A stretch of 64,000 bases of DNA from NCBI RefSeq assembly GCF_040958095.1, contig NC_091156.1, positions 19,601,202-19,665,201 of the forward strand. Direction: 5' to 3'. The notes below the pieces were generated by a model, which was not told the origin of the DNA, ran no database searches, and saw nothing but the letters and a program-made list of their open reading frames with translations. Made by a program: the position numbers and the translations under genes. Source of the stretch: Procambarus clarkii. Lineage: Eukaryota; Arthropoda; Malacostraca; Decapoda; Cambaridae. This document shows, one piece after another, positions 1-45,949 of this stretch (its first letter is position 1; every line of letters begins with the position of its first letter).

Positions 1-51
1 ATGTTGGCATCTTCAAGTTCTAGTCTTGTTCTCATTCTCATGGTGGGTAGA

Positions 52-197
52 GTGAATAGTTCCGTAATTTGAGTATTTGTGGTAGGTTGTTCTATTTTTA
101 TGTGGATTGCTTATTACAATTTTATGTGGATTGCTTAAGCAATCCATATATAAATTGAACAACCTACCATAAATATTCAAATTACGGAACTATTCAC
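52..197. repeat. inverted repeat (41-bp arms)
   Basis: Positions 52-92 (GTGAATAGTTCCGTAATTTG...) pair with 156-197. The loop holds a duplicated TTATGTGGATTGCTTA. It lies directly beside the Penelope-like arms and may be part of the same insertion. Confidence 0.8.
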
Positions 198-210
198 ATT
201 ATAAATTCCA

Positions 211-857
211 GGGTAATTGATAAATTAACTCTCCAAAATTCATTCTTAATTTCTGGTCTGACGCCTGAACGCGTTTCGTAATGCTTATTACATTTTCAAA
301 GACATAGTTTACATATAAAAATGTAAATGTAGGCAGTATATAGGCAAGACAACAACGTCTCTTTCTTGGCAATTAACTATGCACAAACAACAGAGCTCCA
401 TCAAGGAACATTAAATCTCTTCTCACAACCAGACCATCACCAGAGAAATCTTAACAAGCAACACAGAAATCATCGACAAATACAGCGATAGCAGAAGACT
501 CGACATCAGCGAGGCACTACACATCAAAAAGTCAACACCAGCAATCAACAGCCAATTAATGCACAACTGAATTCTACCCACTTCAAGATCCCGAACCAAC
601 ATAGAAGCAGCAATAGGAAGTATGGGCCAATAGACCTTCTGCAGTTACTTCCATTCTTATGTTTTCATACCCAATTTATACCCATTGTTTCGTGTTCTGG
701 CATATGCTCTGTCAGCTCACCCAAAACAAGTATAAGTGTGATATATTTTTATGCGTAAACTAAGTCTTTGAAAATGTAAAAAGCATTACGAAACGCGTTC
801 AGGCGACAGACCAGAAATAAAGAATGAATTTTGGAGAGTTAATTTATCAATTACCCT
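211..857. repeat. inverted-repeat arms around the Penelope-like remnant
   Basis: Left arm 211-312 and right arm 757-857 are reverse complements with only a few mismatches. Each contains AACGCGTTTCGTAATGC or its complement. A second smaller hairpin lies just outside (52-92 with 156-197). Inverted terminal pieces are common in Penelope-like insertions. Confidence 0.8.
300..665 (+). pseudogene. Penelope-like GIY-YIG remnant
   Basis: Reads YIGKTTTSLSWQLTMHKQQS, SIKEH, a stop, SSHNQTITREILTSNTEIID, RRLDISEALHIKKSTPAINS, ILPTSRSRTN. This is the C-terminal part of a GIY-YIG nuclease of a Penelope-like element, preceded by the residual Y-I-G. It is flanked by about 100-bp inverted repeats (211-312 and 757-857). 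Confidence 0.7.
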
Positions 858-989
858 CGACAGTGAAGACGAACGTAAGAAATATTGAGAATATTCGTGT
901 TAGAATTATTAATCTTACCCTTTCGGTCATATTCAACAACATTTGTTTACAAGAAAGACTGAAGACTGCTACAAAAATATGCTAGTATA

Positions 990-1145
<156 letters not shown>

Positions 1146-1464
1146 ATCAGTGATGTGAAATTAGAGTCATTAAACTACAATCTTGATAAGATAACACTAC
1201 CACAGCAATAAGACAACCCCTCGGCAGCCTAATAAGATAACAACTAACCCCTGCACCAGCTGATAAGATGATAACTTCTCCACAGGAGCACATTGTCATG
1301 CCACGCTCCCTAGTCAGCCTCGTGGCCAGAACTTTCCCTCGTAAATCAGTGAACTTCCTGGCCTCAAATATGTAAGTTCAAAATGTCTAGGGTTGAGTGT
1401 AAATCTAAGTAAAAACCACCAGTTTACTGGGGCGAACTTATCTACATGACACAACTTTTTTACA

Positions 1465-1467
<3 letters not shown>

Positions 1468-1560
<93 letters not shown>
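1468..1560. repeat. (AT)n microsatellite
   Basis: About 93 bases, left flank of the first foldback element. Confidence 0.97.
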
Positions 1561-2117
<557 letters not shown>

Positions 2118-2262
2118 TATATATATATATATATATATATATAGAAGGGAGTACCACCTCTAGCTGGAAGAAGGGGGACCCATAGCCTCGGGGGAAACCA
2201 CGCATAACGCATTAGAGGGAATGTATATCTTGTAACCATCAAATGCATAATAAAGCAAAAAA

Positions 2263-2265
<3 letters not shown>

Positions 2266-2360
<95 letters not shown>

Positions 2361-2432
2361 CCCATCAGTGATGTGAAATTAGAGTCATTAAACTACAATC
2401 TTGATAAGATAACAAGTCATTAACAACAATCT

Positions 2433-2509
<77 letters not shown>

Positions 2510-2520
2510 TATATATATAG
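2266..2520. repeat. two (AT)n tracts around a duplicated 80-base segment
   Basis: (AT)n at 2266-2356 and 2436-2520, with CCCATCAGTGATGTGAAATT... between them. The between segment is a copy of 1143-1196. Confidence 0.95.
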
Positions 2521-2582
2521 ATTTATGCATACCCACAACCAAGTAAAAAACAAATAGGTTAACACAAGCACAATTCACAGCA

Positions 2583-3520
2583 TTTCACCATGGGTATTGA
2601 AAGAGTGTGCAGAAGCACTTTGCTTGTCACTCACCATAGTGTATAGTAGGTCACTGGAGACGGGAGACCTACCAGAAATATGGAAGAAGGCTAACGTATT
2701 CCCAATATGCAAAAAGGGTGACAGACAAGAGGCACTGAACTACAGGCCAGTGTCCTTAACTTGCATACCATGCAAGGTGATGGAGAAGATCGTGAGAAAA
2801 ATACTAGTAACACATCTAGAGAGAAGGGTCTTCGTGACAAATCGCCAACATGGGTTCAGGGAGGGTAAATCTTGCCTCACAAGCTTAATAGTATTCTACG
2901 ATTAGGTGACAAAGATAAAGCAAGAAAGAGAAGGATGGGCGGACTGCATTTTCTTGGACTGTCAGAAAGCCTTTGACACAGTACCCCATAAGAGGCTGGT
3001 GCATAAGCTGGAGAAACAGGCAGGAGTAACTGGTAGGGCGCTCCAGTGGATAAGCGAGTACCTAAGCAATAGGAAACAGAAAGTTATAGTGAGGGGGGTG
3101 AGACCTCAGACTGGCGTGAAGTCACCAGTGGAGTCCCACAGGGCTCTGTACTCGGACCTATCCTGTTTCTGATATACGTAAATGATCTCCCAGAGGGGTA
3201 TAGACTCATTCCTCTCAATGTTTGCTGACGATGCAAAAATTATGGGAAGAATTAAGACAGAGGAGGACTGCTTGAGGCTTCAAAAGACCTGAGCAAACTG
3301 AAAGAATGGTCGAACAAATGGTTGTTAGAGTTTAACCCAAGAAAATGTAATGTAATGAAGATAGGTGAAGGGAGCATGAGGCCAGATACAAGGTATCATT
3401 TGAGAGATGAAATTCTTCAAGTATCAGAGAGAAAAAGACTTGGGGGTTGATATCACGCCAGACCTGTCCCCTGAAGTCCATATCAAGAAGATAACATCAG
3501 CGGCATAAGCCAGGTTGGCC
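2583..3520 (+). pseudogene. CR1-like RT fragment, 5' part
   Basis: Broken reverse transcriptase: SPWVLKECAEALCLSLTIVY, SLETGDLPEIWKKANVFPIC, YRPVSLTCIPCKVMEKIV, QHGFREGKSC, a TAG at about 2904, [27 protein letters not shown], then frameshifts through FADD-like sequence to KKITSAA.ARLA. The sequence is the same family as 36325-37375 and 62755-64000. It stops inside the codon for Ala where a 987-bp insertion begins. Confidence 0.85.
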
Positions 3521-4507
3521 TGTGGGGAATTGACCTGTAATATTTATACTTAATTTATATTAATTTATATAATAATTTATATTTAACGTTAATTTATATT
3601 TATTTCGATAGCAAACTGTGATGGTTAAAGTGGACTGTATTTCTTAAAATGTCTCACAAATTGCTTCCTTACACATTAATGTGGGTTTATAAAATTATGT
3701 ACATATATAATTTTTTAATAAAAAATTATTGCTTAGGAGACATTTATTAGACGACATAGGTAACTTAAATTAACTACAGCTTATCTCTATCTGTATGGTA
3801 GTGGGCCTAGTTAACCAGTTATGGACAAGGATAAACACGCCAGTCAATAACTCCTCGTGGGTGACTAGCCTCAACTCATGTACTGATGCTAGGTAACTAG
3901 TTAATACTTCTTCCTCTTCAATTACACCTTGGTTTGTGTCTCGATTCGTGTCCTAACCGGAATACTCCTATCTACCTAACATTGCTGGCCAGAAATGACT
4001 ACATAACATTTCCGAGTTGGACACTTCCCTTTTTGAAGATGATGACTGTGTGTTGATAATGGAAGCACTTTACTTCTCATAACACTTCGTCCAAGGGAGT
4101 TTCTGTGGAACTTGAAGTGAACTCCACTCGAGACGTTGTTGATAAAATTAACAATGGCTGACTACTGCGGCCTCCCTCCCTCTGACCGCATCCCTTGTTC
4201 TATAGATGCCTTATATCAAAGTGGATAGAAGGCCTACAATCACCCTACTTTGGTACTGATAATTAAGTTGATGCAGATGAAATGTTTTTATGATGTTTAC
4301 AGTCCAAAGAATGCTGTATTAAGAATGTTCCCAACAGAATTAGCTGGTGAATTTAATAGCGACATGTGGCAATGATATCTCGTTTTCTATGGGAGGAAAA
4401 TTCCACTGTGCCACGTCTTCTATGAGTTAATTTATTTGTACAATCCAGCAGCAATATTATCTGCCTATTGTATTAAATGCCAGTAAATGGTTTCGGTTTT
4501 TCAGACA
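3521..4507. mobile_element. probable solo LTR inserted in the CR1-like fragment
   Basis: 987 bases starting TGTGGGG and ending CAGACA (TG...CA ends), lying exactly where the reverse transcriptase sequence is interrupted. Flanks are TGGCC on the left and TGGCA on the right, a 4-of-5 target duplication. There is no open frame; the left part is AT-rich with TATA-like runs. Ends and length fit a solo LTR. No second copy exists in the window to prove it. Confidence 0.5.
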
Positions 4508-5098
4508 TGGCAAAAATAAGAACGACCTTTAGAAATTTGCGTAAAGAATCATTGAGAGTTTTGTATACCACATATGTACAACCAATCCTGGAGTAGGCAA
4601 CTCCAGCATGGAGTTCATATCTAGTCAAGGACTGGAAAAAGTTCAAAGGTTTGCCACCAGACTAGTACCCGAAATGAGGGGTATGTTCTACGAGGAGAAA
4701 CTACAGGAATTAAACCTCCAGTCATTGGAAGACAGAAAAGTTAGAGGAGACATGATCACCACATACAAGATTCCAGAGGAATTGCTAGGGTAGATAAAGA
4801 CAGACTATTTAACTCAAGGGGAAGACACTCTAGGAGACACAGGTCGAAATTGAGTGCTCAAATGAGCTATAGAGACATTAGAAAAAACTTTATTAGTGTC
4901 AGAGTAGTAGACAAATGGAATGCATTAGGCAGTGATATGGTGGAGGCTGACTCCATACACAGTTTCAAGTGATAGAACCAAATAGGCTCAGGAACCTGTA
5001 CATCAGTTGATTGACATTTGAGAGGCGGGATCAAAGAGTCAGAGCTCAACCCCCGCAAGCACAACTAGGCGAGTACAACTAGGTGAGTACAGCAGCTA
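4508..5098 (+). pseudogene. CR1-like RT fragment, 3' part and tail
   Basis: Continues the reverse transcriptase: KIRTTFRNL, LRVLYTTYVQPILE, LEKVQRFATRLVPEMRGM, LEDRKVRGDMITTYK, then the short C-terminus. It ends in the family tail with two tandem AACTAGG(C/T)GAGTAC units at 5063-5095. Confidence 0.82.
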
Positions 5099-5099
5099 G

Positions 5100-5660
5100 A
5101 TGTCACTAAACAAAGATGACATATCAGTCCACAATGAAAATATGACAAAGTCAAGAAACTCTCTACTGAAGTTAGCGTTCACAATGCCTCAATAATCTGG
5201 CAGAGTCAGGAATCTCATCTCAAAAATTAAAGTTCTCAATAACTGAAATTTGATTAAGTCCTGAATCTCCTCCCCAGAGTTAAAGTCCACACGGGCATCA
5301 AAATATGACAGGAAACAGTCCCCAAAACGGCACTAAAAATATAAATCACTTCACCAAAAGAGTTACAATTTAAGAATTTAGTGATAACGCTTATTTAACT
5401 CTGATCCATACTTCTTGCCTTACTGGTAAGAAGACAATAGATATACAAACATTCCTGCTAAATAATTACTCAGAGAGCACACACAACACGTGTGATCCCT
5501 TCAACATCTAAGAGACCAGTGAGACGGCTCCAGGCTGCCCACCACAGGTCAACTAACAATACCAACAGCGTACATTAATATAAACGCTGCGCGTACTAGT
5601 GGCTTTACAAGATTGTAATTACCATATGCAGGCGACGAGTCACAATAACGTGGCTAAAGT
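5100..5660. other. unassigned intergenic or intronic stretch
   Basis: AT-rich, no open frame over 60 codons, no repeat recognised apart from a GTCAGGAATCTC / GTCCTGAATCTC echo. Nothing further seen. Confidence 0.5.
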
Positions 5661-5662
5661 AA

Positions 5663-5823
5663 GTTGACCAGACCACACACTAGACGGTGAATGGACGACG
5701 ACGTTTCGGTCCGTCCTGGACCATTCTCAAGTCGATTGTCATGAATCACAATCGACTTGAGAATGGTCCAGGACGGACCGAAAGTCGTCGTCTCTTCACC
5801 TTTTAGTGTGTGGTCTGGTCAAC
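5663..5823. mobile_element. palindromic MITE-like repeat, copy 1
   Basis: Arms of about 70 bases starting GTTGACCAGACCACACACTA and containing GGTCCGTCCTGGACC, with a short loop around ATCACAATCGACTTG. The same element is at 38962-39111. Directly to its left is GGCGACGAGTCACAATAACG, also shared between the copies. Confidence 0.82.
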
Positions 5824-5875
5824 TTGTAATTATCATACTATGTATTCTCCCAAACCAAATGTACCTTCTTACATA

Positions 5876-5879
5876 GAAA

Positions 5880-5958
<79 letters not shown>
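5876..5958. repeat. (AAAT)n microsatellite
   Basis: About 20 AAAT units next to the palindromic MITE-like repeat. Confidence 0.97.
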
Positions 5959-6545
5959 GTAAATAACCCCTCTCAGAGTAACGAAAAGAAAACATAAAAT
6001 ACTCATAAGTAATTTACACAACTCGGGAACATACACAGATGTTCAACTATACAAAATAATCAATCATAATGATATATACAATCATAATGTATATATACAC
6101 ACATTCAACTGAAACAAAAGTTACCAACCACAACACAGGTTAGTTGCTCTGACAGACACTCAGGCAAGGGGCTGGGGATAGTGCCAGCGGCCGGTCGCGC
6201 GAAATGAACAGTTAAACACTCACTCAACACTTCATGAATTATAGCATTTAATATTATAATAATAATACAATACAGGTGTATATAATGATATTCCAATATA
6301 GATGTGCATAAATACTGCAGCATGTTTAAAATCGTAATAGAGGTACCTTAACACTTAAAGGCGTGACCTGAGCGTGTCCAGTCGGAAGTAGTTAGGTTGG
6401 GTCGTCATAACTCGCACGAAGAAGACAACTCTCATATGATAAACATTCTGTAACAACACAGATTTGCTTTGGTTTGTTCCCTCGTGATAAATATCCCTTG
6501 AGTACTTATACCTCCGGCCAGAGCTACTTCTCTAACCCTGCAAGG
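5959..6545. other. unassigned stretch before the 31-bp array
   Basis: AT-rich without coding signs. The only notable part is a short GC-rich block near 6180-6200. Confidence 0.5.
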
Positions 6546-6559
6546 TGACAGCTCCCTCA

Positions 6560-6975
6560 TACTTGTTGACAGCTCCCTCATACTTGTCAACTAATGCTCC
6601 TTCAAGACTCATACTTGTCAACTAATGCTCCTTCAAGACTCATACTTGTCAACTAATGCTCCTTCAAGACTCATACTTGTCAACTAATGCTCCTTCAAGA
6701 CTCATACTTGTCAACTAATGCTCCTTCAAGACTCATACTTGTCAACTAATGCTCCTTCAAGACTCATACTTGTCAACTAATGCTCCTTCAAGACTCATAC
6801 TTGTCAACTAATGCTCCTTCAAGACTCATACTTGTCAATTAATGCTCCTTCAAGACTCATACTTGTCAACTAATGCTCCTTCAAGACTCATACTTGTCAA
6901 CTAATGCTCCTTCAAGACTCATACTTGTCAACTAATGCTCCTTCAAGACTCATACTTGTCAACTAATGCTCCTTG
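6560..6975. repeat. 31-bp minisatellite
   Basis: About 13 nearly identical units with core CATACTTGTCAACTAATGCT. Units differ by at most one base (one has AATTAAT), so the array is young or well homogenised. Confidence 0.95.
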
Positions 6976-7009
6976 CAAGATTATTCATGATTTAGCACAG
7001 TAGTCAGCG

Positions 7010-7235
7010 TGGTCTGCTCACAACCGAAAGGTCCCGGGTACGGTTCTCGCCTCTAAAGAAAGGCGATTGGGCACGTGTTCTTGCACTTTGATACCTTGCT
7101 AATCACCTAGCAGTAAATGGGTACTCGTGAGCTAGACAACTGTTATAGATTGCAACCTGCAGAGGGTCTGAAGTTGGACAAAGAGGGGGAAGGGCCTACC
7201 AGAACCCTGACGGACTTCCTGTCCTCAGCAGCTGG
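7010..7235 (+). mobile_element. SINE-like tRNA-derived sequence
   Basis: TAGTCAGCGTGGTCTGCTCA followed by GGTCCCGGGTACGGTTCTC looks like a worn tRNA head. The body has CACCTAGCAGTAAATGGGTA, a block shared in form with the SINEs at 21050, 43288 and 51470 (CTAGCAGTAAAATAGGTACC). Confidence 0.5.
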
Positions 7236-7284
7236 GAAATAAGGATTCATATCTAATATTCAATCTAAATTTAAGTGTTGTGTG

Positions 7285-7396
7285 ATCCCTTGAGTCCACT
7301 TTGGTCCACTTTGGTCCACTTTGGTCCTCTTTGGTCCACTTTGGTCCTCTTTGGTCTACTTTGGTCCACTTTGGTTAACTTTGGTCCACTCTGCAG
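7285..7396. repeat. 10-bp minisatellite up to the exon 1 acceptor
   Basis: About 11 units of GTCCACTTTG with CT and TA variants. The last unit is changed to GTCCACTCTGCAG, the acceptor of the first visible nrf-6 exon, and the exon itself opens GTCCTTGG. Confidence 0.92.
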
Positions 7397-41186
<33,790 letters not shown>

Positions 41187-41189
41187 AGT

Positions 41190-42015
41190 GTCACGTTCCT
41201 CTCTACGTCATGTGGATTTTAACTTTTGTTCGTTTGTTAATTAGCTATATCTGGATAATTAGGGTTCCAAGCATCTAAAGCCTTAATATTAAAATTGCAT
41301 TGTTAAAGGATTTGTAAACAAAGGTTAGGTTAGGTTGGGTTATGTTAGGTTAGGTTAGGTTGATTTGGGTTAGGTTATGTTAAGTTGGGTTGGGTTGGGT
41401 TGGGTTTGGTTGGGTTGGGTTGAGTTATGATAGGTTAGGTTAAATTATGTGGTGCGGAAAATCCAGTGATCATATTTTCAACATCATTCTAAGGCTGATT
41501 TCAAATTTGTCTGGTCATGGACATGACTGAGGTTGAGGCACTAGGATTCCTGCAAGAATGATCAAAAGTTGTTTTAATTTGGCTTTATATTGACCAGGAA
41601 GTAATGTACAAATAGCAGGCAAAGTTTCGTGTTCATATATGCACAATAAATACTTTATAAGATATTCAATTGTTTTATTAACTTGAATTTGACACAGAGG
41701 CTTTTTAAGGACTAATGATTTCATGTCTCAGATGCAACTTCAGTAACTTCTCCTGTTGCTTTCAATAGTTTTTATGTTGGTTTATTAATTGATTCGTTCA
41801 GTGTTTAATTCATTAGGTAACAAGTTATATTGCTTGACTGAATCACACTGTATTAATAGTCAAGATGATGTCTTTGAAATTTTGTTTTAATTTTTAAGTC
41901 GATGGGGATATCTACGTATATTATGATTGGCAGGTTACATGACAAGGGCGTGGACCACATAGTACCTTAGTGCTCAAGTGGTGCCCCAGGAGGAGGCCCA
42001 ACGTCTCAGTTGGAT
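41190..42015. other. downstream of nrf-6-like stop
   Basis: Probable 3' untranslated and flanking sequence: TTAGG-like pentamers, and AATAAA at 41645-41650. No coding frame with support. Confidence 0.45.
41320..41450. repeat. interstitial TTAGG-like repeats
   Basis: Worn TTAGG and TTGGG pentamers downstream of the nrf-6 stop. Confidence 0.85.
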
Positions 42016-42017
42016 AC

Positions 42018-42271
42018 CAGGGGCCAGATTCACGAAAGCACTTACGAACGTGTACATCTTTCCTCAATCTTTGACGGCTTTGGTTACATTTATTAAACAG
42101 TTTACAAGCATGAAAACTTTCCATTCAACTGTTGTTATTGTTATAAACAGCCTTCTGGTGCTTCGGAGCTCATTAACTGTTTAATAATTGTAAACAAAGC
42201 CGCCAAAGATTGAGAAAAGATGTACAGGTTCGTAAGTGTTTGCGTAAGTGCTTTCGTGAATCTGTCCCCTG
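42018..42271. mobile_element. foldback MITE
   Basis: Begins CAGGGGCCAGATTCACGAAA and ends with its near reverse complement TTTCGTGAATCTGTCCCCTG. The arms include CTTACGAACGTGTACATCTT and AACAGTTTACAAGC-type blocks and run about 100 bases each. No open frame. Confidence 0.75.
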
Positions 42272-42541
42272 TTGCGCATCTTTGAGATCTTCTCTTATTG
42301 TGTGTGTTTAATAGCTCATTGGTTAAAGTTTCGGGCACCCGTTCTGGTTGTCACTGGTTAGAGGCACCAATGGCCCGAGTGATCACTGATCACCATCCTG
42401 AGTCACCAGGGCATAATGAAGGACGCTGCAGTAATCAATGATCGTAAGAGACTATGTTCACGTGAGGTCGGGTTCATTTGACAGCTGACACCAGTAATCA
42501 ACATTCAGTTCAATGCAACTTCGAGCATATGGTTGTTTGAT

Positions 42542-42545
<4 letters not shown>

Positions 42546-42612
<67 letters not shown>
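42546..42612. repeat. (AT)n microsatellite
   Basis: About 66 bases, followed by short (TTTA)n at 42623-42640. Confidence 0.97.
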
Positions 42613-42617
<5 letters not shown>

Positions 42618-42814
42618 TATATTTATTTATTTATTTATTGCAAGGAGAGGTAGTAAAGAAGTGCAACATTGCACTAACATAAACCCAATTTATGTTAAAA
42701 GGATCCTGGCTCTCAGCTCGAATAATCTCATAACTTAGTACTTAAAAATACTTAGTATCCCAAAAATACTTAGTACTTGTTAATTACACTTGTATAATTA
42801 CACACAAATATCCA

Positions 42815-43125
42815 CACACAGCTGATAGGGTAGATGAAGACGTTTTATTTAACACGGATGGAACACGCACAAGGGGACACAGGTGGAAACTGAGTACCCA
42901 AATAGGTACAGGGACGTTAGAAAGAATCGCTTAGTGTCAGAGTAGTTAACAGATGGAATGCATTGGGAAATGACGTGGTGGAGGCAGACTCCATACACAG
43001 TTTCTAATGGAGATATGAAAAGAGCCCAGTAAGCTCAGGAATCTGTTCACTGGTTGATTGACACTTGAGAGACGGGACCAAAGTGCCTAAGCTCAACCCC
43101 CGCAAGCACAACTAGGCGAGTACAG
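42815..43125 (+). mobile_element. CR1-like 3' terminal fragment
   Basis: About 310 bases matching the 3' end of the copies at 4790-5098 and 37080-37375: a GGGGACACAGG block, a GAGTACCCAAAT block, an ACTCCATACACAGTTTC block, and the terminal GCACAACTAGGCGAGTACA. No open frame is left. Confidence 0.8.
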
Positions 43126-43287
43126 CTCATACTCACTCTCTCTCAGTTCATAGTTTATGTTTCACCTATTGCACAACTTGTTGGGTTGTGTTAGGTCCTT
43201 CGGCATCTTTTGATGTAGATTAGTAACCCCAGTGGACCAGCAAGGCCACAGCTGACATAACTGATAACACCACTAACTCCTCCCTCC

Positions 43288-43545
43288 TAAGGGGGAGCCG
43301 GTCGGCCGAGCGGACAGCACGCTGGACTTGTGATCCTGTGGTCCTGGGTTCGATCCCAGGCGCCGGCGGGAAACAATGGGCAGAGTTTCTTTCACCCTAT
43401 GCCCCTGTTACCTAGCAGTAAAATAGGTACCTGGGCGTTAGTCAGCTGTCACGGGCTGCTTCCTGGGGGGTGGAGGCCTGGTCGAGGACCGGGCCGCGGG
43501 GACACTAAAGCCCCGAAATCCTCTCAAGATAACCTCAAGATAGAT
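43288..43545 (+). mobile_element. tRNA-derived SINE, best preserved copy
   Basis: The tRNA-like head GGTCGGCCGAGCGGACAGCA ... GGGTTCGATCCC can still be folded as a tRNA-like cloverleaf. The body has TTTCACCCTATGCCCCTGTT and CTAGCAGTAAAATAGGTACC; the 3' core is GGTCGAGGACCGGGCCGCGG, ending CTCAAGATAACCTCAAGATA. It is called a SINE and not a tRNA gene because two more copies share the whole body. Confidence 0.8.
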
Positions 43546-44445
43546 ACACCCTTGGCCTGAGTTGTGCTACATAGCCTTCCCAGCTTGGTGCCTTCTTTGA
43601 TAATTGCTTACTTAGCCCGAGTTGACCTGGCTGTTGTCCAAGCCTGCATGAGGGGGTGAAGTCTCACTGCTCACATGTAGACTGGTATAGTCCTCTCATC
43701 CAGTTGTTGGTTTACATTTAGTTACTCAGAACGAAATGTCCATGTAGCACGGGCTATAGTGAGCCCCGTAAGTGCCCCCTCCCTAACATGTCCCACTGTT
43801 ATACTCTTCTGTTCTTCTGCTGTTTATTGTTCTCTTAACTGTTACAAACGAACAAGTATTATGAACAGTAGTGGCTCACATATATCCCCATTGTCTATGC
43901 CCAGCAGGTTAGGTTAGGGTTGCTTGGGTTTGAGCATTTCTGGTTAGATTAGTATGTTCTATTTCATGCGTTGTGGCAAATCACGGCAAAGGGCTGGTGT
44001 AGCGGTGTGACACTGAGTGCACGCACTCAATTAAGAGTGACTTAAGTGCCAAATAGTAAGACTCAAGACTGGATAAGACTGTGAGAGTAAGACTCAAGTC
44101 TTCTCACACAAACATTGACTTCATGCTAAGGGGACATCTTCTTAGAGCGACCTTAGCAGCAAGTATTTACATATTGACTATTTGGTCATCTTTCCTCTGC
44201 GTAAAGTGCAAATATGTGATTAATATTCATTTTCTTGTAATATGTAGTTCAAGAATTAGACGCTCTTTGAGATCAATTATATCTACATAAGAAGAGGTTA
44301 ATATAAATCAAAATAATATAAAATAATATATTTGTTAATACATAACTATTGTTCAAAAACACATTGTTCATAGACATAAATTTGGTCACAATGATTTTGT
44401 ATTTATATACTCTTAGTTCACACTTGGCCTCAACTACACATTTCT
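43545..44445. other. intergenic, nothing recognised
   Basis: Mixed composition, a short TTAGG scrap at 43905, no gene signs. Confidence 0.5.
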
Positions 44446-44449
44446 CGAC

Positions 44450-44672
44450 ACCTGGGAGTCAGTATGTATCGCAAGGCGACACCTGGGAGTAAGTAAAGTA
44501 TCGCAAGGCGACATCTGGGAGTCAGTATGTATCGCAAGGCGACACCTGGGAGTCAGTATGTATCGCAAGGCGACACCTGGGAGTCAGTATGTATCGCAAG
44601 GCGACACCTGGGAGTCAGTATGTATCGCAAGGCGACACCTGGGAGTCAGTATGTATCGCAAGGCGACACATG
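44450..44672. repeat. 31-bp minisatellite
   Basis: Seven units with CGACACCTGGGAGTCAGTAT and GTATCGCAAGG. Confidence 0.95.
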
Positions 44673-45124
44673 TTTAACATGACACTCGTCTGTATCACTT
44701 CTCAATCCTAAATACTTGAACATTATTATGTAATATACGAGTTATTTTAACGATAATTTCGAGCATCTTGAGAGACAGTAATTACGAACGTCTTTATAAA
44801 GATTTTTTATATGTGTTGATCTATTCAATTTTTTGCCCAAGTAATTCACTGAGAGATAAGCCAACTGTGTAGACCTTTCAAACTATAATTCACTATTGAA
44901 TAAATCCATTTCTACAACCTTGCAAGCACCTGTAGAACACATTATACAACCTGTAGGTATCTTTAGAACATTTTCTACAACCCATTTGGTACCTCTAGAG
45001 AGAACATAGTACAACTCTGTACGTACCTCAAGATCAAATTTTATTTTCAACAACGCTGTGGTTATGGAGTATTATGGCACTAAACAACTGCGGCAGAACA
45101 TGGTATAACAGGAAAGGAGAACAA

Positions 45125-45310
45125 GTTGTTCTTGGGGTGGACGGTAGAGCGACGGTATCGCTTCATGCAGGTTGGCGTTCAATCACCCGACCGTCCAAGT
45201 CGTTGGACACCATTCCTTGCCCCCGTCCCATCCCAAATCCTTATCCTGTCCCCTTCCAAGTGCTATATAGTCGTAATGGCTTGGTGCTTTTCCTTGATAA
45301 TTCCCTCCCT
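45125..45310 (+). mobile_element. tRNA-derived SINE
   Basis: GGGTGGACGGTAGAGCGACG, CGCTTCATGCAGG, GGCGTTCAATCACCC, then CCCGTCCCATCCCAAATCCT, AGTGCTATATAGTCGTAATG and CCTTGATAATTCCC. Same family as 39350-39535. Confidence 0.7.
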
Positions 45311-45442
45311 GTGCTCTGAGGCCAGTGGCGGGAGGAACACCTTGCCATCTGTGCCGCCCGTCTTGCTTGGCAGTTCATTCTGTCTTCATTTTCGTATTAC
45401 TGTGTTATACAAAGTTCACCTCATCCGACATCCGCTGGTATC

Positions 45443-45948
45443 AGGTAGACTTCAGCTTAAGCGACAGTGAGATGTGTGTCAGGTAGACTTCACCTTAGGC
45501 GACAGTGAGACGTGTATTAGGTAGACTTCACCTTAGGCGACAGTGAGACGTGTATTAGGTAGACTTCACCTTAGGCGACAGTGAGACGTGTATTAGGTAG
45601 ACTTCACCTTAGGCGACAGTGAGACGTGTATTAGGTAGACTTCACCTTAGGCGACAGTGAGACGTGTATTAGGTAGACTTCACCTTAGGCGACAGTGAGA
45701 CGTGTATTAGGTAGACTTCAGCTTAGGCAACATTGAGACGTATTAGGTAGACTTCAGCTTAGGCGACAGTGAGACGTGTATTAGGTAGACTTCAGCTTAG
45801 GCGACAGTGAGATGTGTATCAGGTAGACTTCAGCTTAGGCGACAGTGAGATGTGTATCAGGTAGACTTCAGCTTAGGCGACAGTGAGATGTGTATCAGGT
45901 AGACTTCAGCTTAAGCGACAGTGAGACGTGTATCAAGTAAACTTCACA
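45443..45948. repeat. 38-bp minisatellite
   Basis: About 13 units with AGGTAGACTTCACCTTAGGC and GACAGTGAGACGTGTATT; a CTTCAGC variant fills the right third. Confidence 0.95.
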
Positions 45949-45949
45949 G

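Noticed and set aside
751-860. Hammerhead ribozyme in the Penelope-like arm
   Set aside because: GAAAC is on one strand and CTGA on the other; no single strand has both core parts.
5625-5665. Active hammerhead ribozyme
   Set aside because: Stem II is present but three core bases that catalysis needs are changed in both copies.
41515-41724. 69-codon minus-strand frame downstream of nrf-6-like
   Set aside because: No recognised motif, no splice support, overlaps the likely 3' untranslated region of the gene on the other strand.
43288-43375. tRNA gene
   Set aside because: The tRNA-like head with a good box B is followed by a long body shared with two other copies, so it is a SINE.
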